This document shows, piece after piece, positions 53,624 through 62,614 of a DNA stretch of 64,000 bases. The notes beneath the pieces were generated by a model that was not told the DNA's origin, ran no database searches, and saw only the letters and a program-made list of their open reading frames with translations. Source of the DNA: JANYHH01 sp965249745 (GTDB lineage Bacteria; Deinococcota; Deinococci; Deinococcales; JAAFIG01); assembly GCA_965249745.1 (NCBI GenBank), contig OZ252252.1, positions 4,092,001 to 4,156,000 of the forward strand. The letters are read 5' to 3'. The position numbers were made by a program, and so were the translations under genes. Position 1 is the stretch's first letter, and each line of letters opens with the position of its first letter.

Positions 53624-55105
53624 ATGATACTAGACAGTCCAGAAGGTCGCGTGACCAGGGCAAAGCCTGCTAGTGTTCTCATGCCCGGCTGGTTGATCGC
53701 CGTGATCGCCGCTCTGGAAGGGTTCACCACGCTGTCCGTCGAAGTCATCGCCATTCGTCTGGCGGTACCAGTCGTCGGGAGTTCCATCGTCCTCACCGGC
53801 ATCACGCTCGGGGCGGTGCTGCTCGCCCTGAGCGCCGGATACTGGGCGGGTGGCGAACTCAGCAGCCGGTTACCTCGAGAGCGCATCCGTGGCAAGCTGG
53901 CCCACTATCTGGCGGCGGCCGCAGCCCTTTACGCCATCGCGTTCATGCTGCATCCGTTCCTGTTGGACGTGCTAGTACCAGGCTGCGGTCTCGAGCTTGG
54001 GATCGCCCTGGCCAGTCTGGTGTATCTGCTTCCCGTCTTCTTAGCGAGTCAAACCATTCCGTTACTGACGCAACTCAGCACCACGGATTCGACTCGAGCC
54101 GGGTTGGGAGCAGGGAAAATGCTGTTCTTCTCAACGCTCGGGAGTGTTGCTGGGAGCGCACTCACACCGATTGTCTTGTTTCAACTGATCGGTGTCAGTG
54201 CCAGCGCCGGACTCGTTCTCGGTATTCTCGTGATCTGCGCCCTGGTCTGCGCTTTCAAGGCTGGCACGGTCGTGACTGGGGTGACGGCTGGGTTGATAAG
54301 CCTCGCACTTTTACCCTCGTCGAAGGCAGTGGCCGTGATTGACACCGCTTATCAAACGATTCGTGTTTACCAGGGCGATCAAATCCGGGGTTTCGATCCC
54401 TCGCCAAAGGCGCGATACTTGATAGTCAACCGCACGCCGCAGAGCGGCTTGGATCGTTACGAACACTCTGCCTTCGAGTACTCGCGTCACCTGGTTCAAC
54501 TGGTCTTGGGGCAAAAACCGCGTCTCCACGTGCTGGTGATCGGTGCGGCTGGCTTTACCATTCCAATGGATCTGGCGGCCCACGGTGTCCGCAGCACGGC
54601 AGTTGACATTGACCCTCAGGTTCGTACTGTGGCTGAACAGTGGCTGTGGCAACGCCCGCTCTCGGGATTGATTACGTTTAAGGCCCAATCGGCGCGTTTA
54701 GCGCTGCACAGTGCCGCCCGACCCAGTGCCGCCCGACCCAGTGCCGCCCGACCCGGTGCTATAAGGCATGAGATTGTCATTCTGGATGCCTTCTCGGGTC
54801 GTTCCATGCCCGCCGAACTTCTGACCCTCGAGGCGTTTCGTGATGCTCGAGCCGCCGCAGGGACGGTCATCGCCAATATGATCCTTGATCGCAGTTTAAC
54901 CAGCCGCTTGGCTCAAAACGCCTTGACCACCTTTCGGGCGGCGACTGGCGCGTTGTACCTGAACCTGAGTCGTAGCGGCGGGAGTAAAGCGAACGTCTTA
55001 GTCAGCAATCTCGAGCTTCCAGGGTTCACCGCGTGGGAGCCGCACGGGGTGGTGTATTACGACGACCGCCACACGATAGAGTCGGATAAAATCGCACTCT
55101 TTTAA
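53624..55105 (+). CDS. membrane-embedded spermidine-synthase-like protein
   Basis: The ATG at 53624 has GGAGG 10 bases before. Residues about 20-230 hold six or seven membrane helices of the type fused to spermidine synthases (VEVIAIRLAVPVVGSSIVLTG, ASQTIPLLTQL). The C-terminal half is a methyltransferase-fold domain with HVLVIGAAGFTIPMDLA and VDIDPQVR. The usual synthase Asp in GGGDG is replaced, so true polyamine synthesis is doubtful. A 15-base unit is repeated three times in the frame (54710-54754), adding AARPS repeats next to the fold. Function unknown. Confidence 0.75.
   Translation: MILDSPEGRVTRAKPASVLMPGWLIAVIAALEGFTTLSVEVIAIRLAVPVVGSSIVLTGITLGAVLLALSAGYWAGGELSSRLPRERIRGKLAHYLAAAAALYAIAFMLHPFLLDVLVPGCGLELGIALASLVYLLPVFLASQTIPLLTQLSTTDSTRAGLGAGKMLFFSTLGSVAGSALTPIVLFQLIGVSASAGLVLGILVICALVCAFKAGTVVTGVTAGLISLALLPSSKAVAVIDTAYQTIRVYQGDQIRGFDPSPKARYLIVNRTPQSGLDRYEHSAFEYSRHLVQLVLGQKPRLHVLVIGAAGFTIPMDLAAHGVRSTAVDIDPQVRTVAEQWLWQRPLSGLITFKAQSARLALHSAARPSAARPSAARPGAIRHEIVILDAFSGRSMPAELLTLEAFRDARAAAGTVIANMILDRSLTSRLAQNALTTFRAATGALYLNLSRSGGSKANVLVSNLELPGFTAWEPHGVVYYDDRHTIESDKIALF
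54710..54754 (+). repeat. three perfect 15-bp tandem repeats inside a gene
   Basis: AGTGCCGCCCGACCC occurs three times head to tail, in frame, coding for repeated Ser-Ala-Ala-Arg-Pro. Confidence 0.95.
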
Positions 55106-55709
55106 AACTGATCTCATCGCGGGCCAGTGCGCCAATACAGCCCAGCGTTTCAGGGATTCCGATTGTGGAGTTCACGATCTGACCTCCATCCCGCCGCGAG
55201 TTCCAGTGCGTTGGGATGGTGGGGGTTTCTCGCTTCTGGCAAAGCGGGCGGGTGTTCGTTGAGCCAAGTTTAAAACCCGTCATCTAAAAGCTTTAATCGT
55301 CCGAGTCTCGAGGGACTGGCCGGAAGGGGCAACCCTCAAGATTTTCTTGTGGGACAGGGTTTCCTGGTTTCACAGCCAGTCAAACGGTTTCGCCGTGAGA
55401 CACTTTGTTTTAGTTTGTGTCAGTTTGAGCCTCGGGGTCGCTGGCCCGGCAAAGATTAAGAAATACGAAAAGCTGTTATCTGCCAAGTGGTAAATTATTG
55501 CGTCAGAAACTTATTTTTTGCAACACTCGCTCGAGAATTCCGGATTAGGATTCGGCTCGGGTTAACAACTTTACCAGATGTGTGAAGAGCAGAACTTGAC
55601 AAACCTGTTCTCGTTTGTGCTAGTTTGTGACCACGGAAAACAAGCCACCCTCAACGCCTCGGCTCTGCGTCGTCATTCTGATGCGGCCGTGGTCCCCACG
55701 AAGGAATCC
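55106..55709 (+). other. 604-bp region upstream of the deoR-type gene
   Basis: No gene is supported. The right part holds the promoter described next. A set of GTTTG repeats (AGTTTGTG at 55412 and AGTTTGAG at 55422, 10 bases apart) lies about 200 bases before the promoter. Base composition drops around 55,440-55,560. Confidence 0.45.
55596..55630 (+). promoter_or_regulatory. probable promoter with tandem 10-bp repeats
   Basis: TTGACA (55596-55601) is followed 19 bases later by TAGTTT (55621-55626). GTTTGTG is repeated at exact 10-base spacing (55613-55619 and 55623-55629), the arrangement bound by many DeoR-type regulators. Autoregulation is the simple reading. Confidence 0.5.
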
Positions 55710-56552
55710 ATGCTGATCCACACCCGTCATCAACGCATGCTGGCACTGCTGCAAAGCGCCGACTCTGCCTCTAACAAGCAGATCGCCAACGCGCTGAAGG
55801 TCTCGGTGATGACCGTCCGCCGCGACTTGGCCGATCTCGAGGGGCGCGGGCTGGTGACACGGGTCTACGGTGGCGCATACGCCAAGGTCAAACCTGAGGT
55901 CAGTTACGCGACCCGTCTGGGTCATCGGCTCGAGGAGAAGCACGCCATTGGGCAGATCGCCGCTTCGATGGTGCGCGAAGGAGAGAGCATCTACTTGGAC
56001 GCGGGCAGCACCACGATGGAGATCGCACGGCAACTACGTGACTCCAAGCTTGGCAACATCCGCGTCGTCACCCATGCCGTCAACATCGCCGCTGAACTCT
56101 CCGGGTTGCCCAACCTGCACGTCGTCCAGATCGGCGGTGAAATCTACCGCGAAAGCTACTCCGCGACCGGTTCGATCGCCGTGCAAACCATCAACCAGTT
56201 CCGCTTCAACCGCTGCTTTCTGGCGGCACAAGGCATGTCACCCACGGCGGGCATCACCGATTGGAGCCTAGCAGAAGTCGAAGTCAAGCGCGCGGCGCTC
56301 GCCAACTCGAGTTGGAACTGTCTCGTGGCGGACTCCTCCAAATGGGGTCACGAGCTGATGGCGCAAACCTGTTCACTCTCCGGAGTCAACGCAATCATCA
56401 CCGACTCGAAACTATCGCCCGGCGCGAAGCTGGAACTGGCGCGGTTGGGCATCGAAACGATCCTGACCAATGACCTCACGCCGACCCCGCCCGAACCCAT
56501 CAAACGCGCCTCCATCAGAAAAGCGTCTCGAGGCTCAAACGTTCTTCCCTAA
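55710..56552 (+). CDS. DeoR-family transcriptional regulator
   Basis: The start at 55710 follows AAGGA; longer in-frame reading from 55578 would cross the promoter. The 280-residue protein has the N-terminal HTH RHQRMLALLQ, SVMTVRRDLADLEGRGLVTRVYGGA, then the sugar-phosphate sensing domain IYLDAGSTTMEIARQL and FLAAQGM, GITDWSLAEVEVKRA. It probably represses the ribose-type ABC operon 106 bases downstream in response to a phosphorylated sugar. A hairpin separates the two genes. Confidence 0.92.
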   Translation: MLIHTRHQRMLALLQSADSASNKQIANALKVSVMTVRRDLADLEGRGLVTRVYGGAYAKVKPEVSYATRLGHRLEEKHAIGQIAASMVREGESIYLDAGSTTMEIARQLRDSKLGNIRVVTHAVNIAAELSGLPNLHVVQIGGEIYRESYSATGSIAVQTINQFRFNRCFLAAQGMSPTAGITDWSLAEVEVKRAALANSSWNCLVADSSKWGHELMAQTCSLSGVNAIITDSKLSPGAKLELARLGIETILTNDLTPTPPEPIKRASIRKASRGSNVLP

Positions 56553-56563
56553 TCTTGGCTGAA

Positions 56564-56591
56564 ACGTTCGGCTCCGGCCAAAGCCGAACGT
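56564..56591 (+). terminator. hairpin between deoR-type and substrate-binding genes
   Basis: ACGTTCGGCT and AGCCGAACGT form a 10-bp stem with an 8-base loop, 12 bases after the regulator stop. No T run follows, so it may attenuate or protect the mRNA. Confidence 0.55.
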
Positions 56592-56658
56592 CACGCGCTT
56601 CGCCCACCAAATCGCAACACGGTGCGCGAAGACGGTAAGAAGCAAAACGGAGAGATCT

Positions 56659-57600
56659 ATGAAGAAGACCATGATGTTTGGATTGGCGGCCGTGGCACTC
56701 ACGGCTGGTTTCACCAGCGCCCAGATGAAAAAGCCCACGGCAGTCGCCGCGAGCCTCGGTTCACTCGGCAACCCGTTCTTTGTCCGCATGGGACAGGGTG
56801 TCACCGACAAGGCCAAGGAGCTTGGCGGCGCGGGCGTCAAGGTGACCGTAGACAGCGCCGATTACGATATCGGTAAGCAGAGCGCTCAGATTGACAATTA
56901 CATCGCTCAGAAAGTGGAAATTTTGGTTTTGAACGCGGTTGATCCCAAAGGCATGATTCCAGCCGTGAAGCGAGCTAAAGCCGCTGGCATGACCGTTGTC
57001 GGAGCCGATGTCGGCGTGGACGAGGGCGCAGACGCAATCATCACCTCGAACAACGTTCAGGCTGGCGAACTGGCTTGTCAGTTCATCGTTGACCGCTTGA
57101 AGGGCGTCGGCAACGTCGTAATTCTCAACGGACCGCCCGTCACCGCCGTGACCGACCGCGTGGACGGCTGCAAGGCCGTCTTCGCCAAGAACAAAGGCAT
57201 TAAGCTCCTCAGTGACAACCAGAATGCCGAGGGTTCTCGTGACGGTGGCTTGAAGGTCATGACCGACTTGCTGACCGCCAACAAGAAGATTGACGCCGTG
57301 TTCGCCATCAATGACCCGACCGGTCTGGGTGCAGAATTGGCGATTAAACAGGCCAAGCGCGAAAAGGAAATCTTCATCACCGGCGTGGACGGGGCACCCG
57401 ATGCCGAGGTCGCTCTGAAAGACAAGACCAGCATTTACCTAGCGACCGCCGCGCAAGACCCCTACACGATGGCGACGACGGCTGTCCAACTGGCCCAGGA
57501 TATCCGCGACGGTAAGCGCAAGAGCGATGGCAAGGTGCAACTCGTGCCAGTGAAGCTCATCACCCGCGCGAACATCAGCACGTACAAAGGCTGGAAGTAA
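56659..57600 (+). CDS. ribose-type ABC sugar-binding protein
   Basis: The 313-residue protein has a cleavable signal (MKKTMMFGLAAVALTAGFTSAQ) with no lipobox and a type I periplasmic fold: SLGSLGNPFFVRMGQGV, VDSADYDIGKQSAQIDN, ILNGPPVTAVTDRVDG, AVFAINDPTGLGAELA, FITGVDGAPDA. Related to RbsB. AGAGATCT serves as binding site seven bases before the ATG. First transport gene of the operon with rbsA- and rbsC-like genes. Confidence 0.9.
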   Translation: MKKTMMFGLAAVALTAGFTSAQMKKPTAVAASLGSLGNPFFVRMGQGVTDKAKELGGAGVKVTVDSADYDIGKQSAQIDNYIAQKVEILVLNAVDPKGMIPAVKRAKAAGMTVVGADVGVDEGADAIITSNNVQAGELACQFIVDRLKGVGNVVILNGPPVTAVTDRVDGCKAVFAKNKGIKLLSDNQNAEGSRDGGLKVMTDLLTANKKIDAVFAINDPTGLGAELAIKQAKREKEIFITGVDGAPDAEVALKDKTSIYLATAAQDPYTMATTAVQLAQDIRDGKRKSDGKVQLVPVKLITRANISTYKGWK

Positions 57601-57608
57601 GACTATCG

Positions 57609-57642
57609 GCTCGAGGGGGGATCGCGCGATCCCCCCTCGAGC
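57609..57642. repeat. perfect 34-base palindrome containing two CTCGAG
   Basis: Both 17-base arms (GCTCGAGGGGGGATCGC and its complement) pair with no spacer, nine bases after the binding-protein stop. It can form a strong hairpin that would stabilise the upstream mRNA and raise binding-protein over ATPase expression. There is no T tract. Confidence 0.9.
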
Positions 57643-57823
57643 GCGTTCAGCGATCACCGTAGGAGGCTCGCTTCGCCCAACCGCAGCTCTGCCCTGCCAC
57701 CCCTCGAGTTGCACACCGCCAGATAAAAGCGTCTAACATTGGAAGCTATAACCACAAACTATTTTTGCAATTCTCGGCTTTGACCCAACCGATTGTGTCC
57801 GCCGGTTCCCGAAGGAGTTCTTC

Positions 57824-59428
57824 ATGACCACACCGCAACACCGCGCCCCGCCCGACCCGCCGCCGCTCAAAGGGCCACCCCTGCAAGCCGTACCGGCCGG
57901 TGCGCCAGCCCTCGAGATGCGCGGTGTTTCCAAGAGCTTTCCCGGCGTGCGCGCCCTGCACGACGTGAGTTTCACCGCCTACGCGGGCGAGGTTCACGCG
58001 CTCATGGGCGAGAATGGCGCTGGCAAGTCCACGCTCATGAAGATTCTCGCGGGGGCCTACAGCGCGGACACGGGCGAGATTATCGTTGGCGGTCAGACGG
58101 TTCGCATCAATGGACCGATCGAAGCGCGTCGGAGCGGCATTAACCTGATTTACCAAGAGCTGAACCTGGCGCGCAACCTGACGGTCGCGGAGAACATCCA
58201 CATGGGTTCCGAACCGGCTCGAGGCATTCTTGTGGACCGGGCCGCCATGCGTCGCAACGCGAGCGCGATCTTGCAAAGCCTGGGAGCGAGTTTCACCCCG
58301 GACACCCTGGTCTCGAGTCTATCAATTGCCGAGGGTCAACTCGTGGAAATCGCTCGGGCCCTGCATTTCAACCCCAGAGTGCTGGTCATGGATGAACCGA
58401 CAGCCGCCCTTTCGGAGCGCGAAACCGAGCGGCTGTTCGAGATCGTGCAGCGTCTTCGCGCCAATGGTATCGCCATCATTTATATCTCGCACCGCATGGC
58501 GGAAGTTTATCAACTGGCGGATCGTGTGACCGTGCTGCGCGACGGCGAGTACATCGGAACCTTGGAGCGTCACGAGATCAGCTCGGAACGGGTCGTCCAG
58601 ATGATGGTCGGTCGCAAACTTCAGGATTTCTACGAACACCCAAGGGCTGATAAGCCCGGTGCGCCCGTACTCGAGGTGCGTGGTTTGACCGATGGCGGCA
58701 AGCTTGCCCCGGCTTCACTGACGGTTCACGCAGGCGAAATTCTAGGTCTGGCGGGTTTGGTCGGCGCGGGCCGCACCGAACTCGCCCGTTTGATCTTCGG
58801 CGCTGACCCTGCCAAGGGTGGCAGCCTGCTGATGAACGGCCGCGAGATCAAGGTCCGCTCTCCGGTGGATGCAATCCGCGCGGGCATCGGGTACGTACCA
58901 GAAAACCGCAAAGAACAAGGTCTGTTTCTAGAAATGAGCGCCTTAGAAAACATTGCCATGAACACCTTGAACGAAAACGCCTCGAGCGGCATTCTGAACG
59001 ACAAAAGCCTAGCGCAGCTCGCCCGAAACGCGATCGCCAACTTTCGCATTCGCGTCTCTAACCTCGGCGCGAAAGCGATTGGTCTGTCCGGTGGCAACCA
59101 GCAAAAGTTACTCGTCGCACGTTGGGTAGCCATCAATCCAAAGTTGATAATCCTGGACGAACCGACGCGCGGCGTGGACATCGGCGCGAAAGCCGAGATC
59201 TACCGCATCATGGGCGAACTGGCCAAACGGGGCGTGGCGATCATCATGATTTCCAGCGAACTCCCAGAAATCGTCGGTATGAGCGACCGCGTGATCGTCA
59301 TGCGCGAAGGCCAAATCGTCGGTGAACTCGCGCCGCGCCGGGACAGGGCAGGAGTAGCCGATCAGATCACCCAGGAAAACATCATGCGGTACGCCACCGG
59401 TATCGCCCAGGAGGTGGCCCACGCATGA
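57824..59428 (+). CDS. ribose-type ABC transporter ATPase, two ATPase domains
   Basis: The ATG follows GAAGGAG. After a 28-residue Pro-rich extension the first ABC domain has Walker A GENGAGKSTLMK, signature LSIAEGQLVEIARAL and Walker B VLVMDEPTAAL. The second has a degenerate Walker A GLVGAGRTELARL, signature LSGGNQQKLLVARW and LIILDEPTRGVD. This tandem is typical of RbsA/MglA (534 residues). It overlaps the permease gene by four bases. Confidence 0.95.
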   Translation: MTTPQHRAPPDPPPLKGPPLQAVPAGAPALEMRGVSKSFPGVRALHDVSFTAYAGEVHALMGENGAGKSTLMKILAGAYSADTGEIIVGGQTVRINGPIEARRSGINLIYQELNLARNLTVAENIHMGSEPARGILVDRAAMRRNASAILQSLGASFTPDTLVSSLSIAEGQLVEIARALHFNPRVLVMDEPTAALSERETERLFEIVQRLRANGIAIIYISHRMAEVYQLADRVTVLRDGEYIGTLERHEISSERVVQMMVGRKLQDFYEHPRADKPGAPVLEVRGLTDGGKLAPASLTVHAGEILGLAGLVGAGRTELARLIFGADPAKGGSLLMNGREIKVRSPVDAIRAGIGYVPENRKEQGLFLEMSALENIAMNTLNENASSGILNDKSLAQLARNAIANFRIRVSNLGAKAIGLSGGNQQKLLVARWVAINPKLIILDEPTRGVDIGAKAEIYRIMGELAKRGVAIIMISSELPEIVGMSDRVIVMREGQIVGELAPRRDRAGVADQITQENIMRYATGIAQEVAHA

Positions 59429-60420
59429 ACCTATCCGATAACCCACAAAGCACGGTTCAGGAAACGCCTCGAGTCACCGCTAGCCGCAATAATTGGGTGC
59501 AAGCCATCGGCATCTTGCCAATCCTCATCCTCCTATACCTGTTGTTTTTCTTGCTCTCCGAAAATTTTCGCAGCCTGGACAACCTGATCAACATCTTGCG
59601 CACCTCGAGCATCAACATCGTTCTGGCGGTCGGAATGACGTTCGTGATCCTGACCGGCGGGATTGACCTCTCGGTCGGCAGCGTCCTCGGGGCGACGGCG
59701 GTGATCGCTGTCGGCGTTTCGCTCGTGCCGGGTCTGGGTTGGCTGGCGTTGCCCGCCGCGCTCGGGGCTGGGCTACTGCTGGGACTCGTCAACGGGGCAC
59801 TGATCGCCTTCCTGGAATTGCCGCCGTTCATCGCCACGCTGGGCGCGTTGACCTTCATGCGGGGACTGGCATACATCTTTGCCAATGGGACGACCTTTAT
59901 TAACAACAACCTGCCGTTCGCCTGGATCGGCAACGACAGCTTCCTGGGTGTACCGTGGCTGATCTGGCTGGCCTTCGTGGTCGTCACCGCGAGCTGGTTC
60001 GTGCTGAAACGAACCATCCTCGGGGTTCACATTTATGCCGTTGGTGACAACCCGCAAGCCGCGCGATTGACCGGCATCAAAGTCGCGGGCGTACTGCTGT
60101 TCGTGTACGGAGCCGCCGGACTCCTGGCAAGTCTCGCAGGGGTGATGAGCGCCTCGAGGTTATACGCCGCGAACGGTTTGCTGGGACAGGGTTACGAGTT
60201 GGACGCCATCGCCGCCGTGGTGTTGGGCGGCACGAGCCTCAAGGGTGGGGTCGGCAGCGTCTGGGGCACGCTCATGGGTGCGCTGGTAATCGCCACGCTG
60301 AACACCGGACTGACCGTCTTAAATGTGCCGTTCTTCTGGCAACTCGTGGTGAAGGGATTGGTGATTGTGATCGCTGTGGTGATAGACAAGTTCCGTGGCC
60401 GCTCGAGCGCGAGGGCTTAG
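59425..60420 (+). CDS. ribose-type ABC transporter permease
   Basis: This 331-residue RbsC-type permease has about nine membrane helices. The family loop DLSVGSVLGATAV is followed by GLVNGALIAFLELPPFIATLGALTFMRGLAYI and AIAAVVLGGTSLKGGVGSVWGTLMGA. The start overlaps rbsA-like stop (ATGA). No kinase or pyranase gene follows, so the imported sugar must be used by enzymes coded elsewhere. Confidence 0.95.
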   Translation: MNLSDNPQSTVQETPRVTASRNNWVQAIGILPILILLYLLFFLLSENFRSLDNLINILRTSSINIVLAVGMTFVILTGGIDLSVGSVLGATAVIAVGVSLVPGLGWLALPAALGAGLLLGLVNGALIAFLELPPFIATLGALTFMRGLAYIFANGTTFINNNLPFAWIGNDSFLGVPWLIWLAFVVVTASWFVLKRTILGVHIYAVGDNPQAARLTGIKVAGVLLFVYGAAGLLASLAGVMSASRLYAANGLLGQGYELDAIAAVVLGGTSLKGGVGSVWGTLMGALVIATLNTGLTVLNVPFFWQLVVKGLVIVIAVVIDKFRGRSSARA

Positions 60421-60590
60421 AAACTCCGAAAACGATATTGACAATGTTGCCTTATGAAGCAAGAGGTGAAGCCGCAGTTTGTACGGTTTCACCTTTCTGA
60501 TTTTGAGTCACGCTTAAACTCCGAACTTAGTAGAGCCTTCTCTGCTCAGCGCACCTTGACAACTTAAACCTATTTTGGAGTTTTTACGTT

Positions 60591-61256
60591 ATGGCTCAAT
60601 TGTTGAATTTGTTACGTATCGCTTTTTTAGCAGTTTGCTACTGGATTCTAGGCTCTCCGATCAGTGTTTTCTTTGCGGATTGGGATAATACCCTCTGCGC
60701 TTCGGAGAAACTGTTCGAAGTCGCGTTGGTAAAGTTAGCTCGCTATCTTGGGATTGACTTCAAGTTATCAGACTTACCCGAAAGTGTTGCTGGCTCCGCT
60801 GCGGGACACCCCGAATACGGTCAGCTCTTTTCAGACAAGTTTTTTGAAAAGACTGGAAATCGCATTCCTCCTACTCAGATTGCTCAAATCATGCAATTTA
60901 TTTGGGTGGACTTAGCGAAGAAAGACCCGATGACCAAAACGGTAAAAAGGTTTTTCAGAATTTGTCGTCTTTTCAAAATCAAGATAGTCGTGTGTTCTAA
61001 CAACCACACCTACATCTGCCGTTTATGGGCGCAAGAGCTTTATCCAGAGTTTGAAGATTTATTTCTTCACTTCTATGGAAAAACGCGCTTGAGAACTTTC
61101 GCGGATGGAAAGGCGTATTATGCAGCCATGATTGCTTATCCACCTGAAAAGACAGGGGTGGCTCTAGAAGACTCTCCTGGTGGGAGAAAAGCAATGCTCG
61201 AAGCTGGTCTCCGAGGATTCTATTGCCCTATTGATGGCATACTCCTGGTGATTTAA
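60591..61256 (+). CDS. HAD-superfamily hydrolase, membrane-anchored
   Basis: The 221-residue protein has HAD motif I FADWDNTLC (Asp nucleophile and Asp+2), motif II VVCSNN and motif IV EDSPGGRKAMLEAGL with the usual Lys in between. Its first 27 residues form a hydrophobic segment, so it may be membrane-bound. Cap region is helical. It lies in the AT-rich end of the window and uses AT-rich codons unlike the upstream ABC genes, which suggests separate origin. The substrate is unknown. Its terminator is at 61397. Confidence 0.8.
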   Translation: MAQLLNLLRIAFLAVCYWILGSPISVFFADWDNTLCASEKLFEVALVKLARYLGIDFKLSDLPESVAGSAAGHPEYGQLFSDKFFEKTGNRIPPTQIAQIMQFIWVDLAKKDPMTKTVKRFFRICRLFKIKIVVCSNNHTYICRLWAQELYPEFEDLFLHFYGKTRLRTFADGKAYYAAMIAYPPEKTGVALEDSPGGRKAMLEAGLRGFYCPIDGILLVI

Positions 61257-61396
61257 CTGAGTCGCGAGCGTTTCGGACGAACCTTGACCAATTCCCTTGG
61301 TTTGATTTTAAGTTCACGAAATCTCCTTGGTATTTCGTAGCCAGAGACTTGTTTCCTTGGTTACATCTGTAACTTAGGCTTGATAGGTACGCGATG

Positions 61397-61431
61397 AAAG
61401 AGCAATGGTTTTAAACCATTGCTCTTTTTTT
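61397..61431 (+). terminator. Rho-independent terminator
   Basis: AAAGAGCAATGGTTT pairs with AAACCATTGCTCTTT around a single-base centre and is followed by T. It ends the HAD gene transcript. Confidence 0.9.
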
Positions 61432-61632
61432 ATGACTTTAAGCTAGATTATTGAGTTCACACTCTCGAGCTAGTCTTCCAAAACTGATTCACCAAAGAAA
61501 ATCCGTGCAAACACTACTTCTTTGAGGCAGACGAGTTACCACGATACGATCCGACTGTACTCGAGCGCATTAATCTCGAGACTCATGATTTAATAACTGA
61601 AATCTCTTACTAGTAATTCATTTGAATGGCGT

Positions 61633-61674
61633 AAAAAAAGAACTGATGAAGAAGCAAAGCTTCAACACCAGTTC
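61633..61674 (-). terminator. Rho-independent terminator of the small membrane gene
   Basis: On the minus strand GAACTG closes an interrupted stem (with TGAAG/CTTCA inside) and seven T follow. It lies 22 bases after the stop at 61696. Confidence 0.8.
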
Positions 61675-61695
61675 AGTCTCATTCAAACGACCAAA

Positions 61696-62043
61696 TTAGG
61701 AACGTCCAAACAAGGTCAGGATAGTTGCTCCTGACAAAAATATAATCACTCCAATCCAAGTGATCAGATGGAACTCCATCAACCCTCGAAGATACGCGTT
61801 GATGAGCGGTATCGCAAGGACTACTGCGAAGATTCGCAGCAAAGAAAATTCCGATCCGATCCAATGGGCAACGATTCCTTGGAACCCAACCTTACCCAGA
61901 ACTTCTGCCAGGAAAAAAGTTGCGAGGGGAATCCAAGATAAAGTGCTTTGAAATTGACCCAACCCGCGATCTGCGATGGTACAGATTAACTGTCCAAGCA
62001 AGCAAACGAGGATGAACAAACCGTCATTAGAACTAAAATTCAT
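61696..62043 (-). CDS. small multi-spanning membrane protein, 115 aa
   Basis: The ATG at 62043 is chosen because membrane helices start directly after it. No binding site is seen, and a longer frame to 62181 adds a basic Cys-rich stretch. Four helices are predicted (LFILVCLLGQLICTIA, STLSWIPLATFFLAEVLG, LLRIFAVVLAIPLINAYL, ITWIGVIIFLSGATILTLFG). Size resembles small transporter-like proteins, but no family signature is seen. A good terminator downstream supports expression. Confidence 0.6.
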   Translation of the reverse strand: MNFSSNDGLFILVCLLGQLICTIADRGLGQFQSTLSWIPLATFFLAEVLGKVGFQGIVAHWIGSEFSLLRIFAVVLAIPLINAYLRGLMEFHLITWIGVIIFLSGATILTLFGRS

Positions 62044-62501
62044 AACACAGGCGCAGAATCGACCGCGCGAAAAATGGAACTTCTCGAGTATGCACTTGGT
62101 TGAAGTCGCTTTATGGTGAAATTTAACTTTTCTAGAAGAAATGCGTGATAAGAAAACAGGGTTAAATTGAGTTCGTCTCACACAGCTCCGTTTTAACTAA
62201 AGCCCTTCTAAGCACTATAAAACTCGAGTTTCATGTGCAGCACGTAGGCATTTGTATGGCTTAGCTCATCGCGCAACCCACCATCTCTATACAGCTTTTT
62301 CAAAAGTGTTGGGTTTCACGGCTAAATCCTGCCTTTCCGACCTCGAGTTGTTTTACCCTTATCCACTCAAAAATCCCGTCACAGACAGCTCTGACCTTTC
62401 CTCGCTCGGGCAATGGCTAAGTCATGGTCAATCGCATCAACCTAACCTTTTGAGTGCGATTTCACCTAGGCTGTCTCGAGACACCTCATAGACTCTGAGT
62501 G
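62044..62501. other. 458-bp region without a convincing gene
   Basis: An open frame 62252-62491 has no ribosome-binding site. A short palindrome AAACTCGAGTTT is centred at about 62226. Nothing else stands out before leader 1. Confidence 0.4.
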
Positions 62502-62614
62502 GTGAAATTCATTTCACTCTGGGTTCTTTGAAAATTCAACCTACCAGTTATCTCGAGGTTAGACTCGAGCTTTAATTTGGGCTGAGAACCCGTATTCACT
62601 TACTTAGGAAAAAT
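62502..62614 (+). promoter_or_regulatory. structured leader, copy 1
   Basis: It starts with hairpin GTGAAAT-TC-ATTTCAC (62502-62517), followed by a 25-base block shared exactly with copy 3, then hairpin CTCGAG-GTTAGA-CTCGAG and a purine-rich AGGA before the ATG at 62615. Related leaders precede the next gene (63177) and the window end (63787). Candidate cis-acting RNA. Confidence 0.65.

Noticed and set aside
54710..54754. Possible CRISPR-like array
   Set aside because: The units are contiguous with no spacers and lie in frame in a gene. No CRISPR array or cas gene was seen anywhere in the window.
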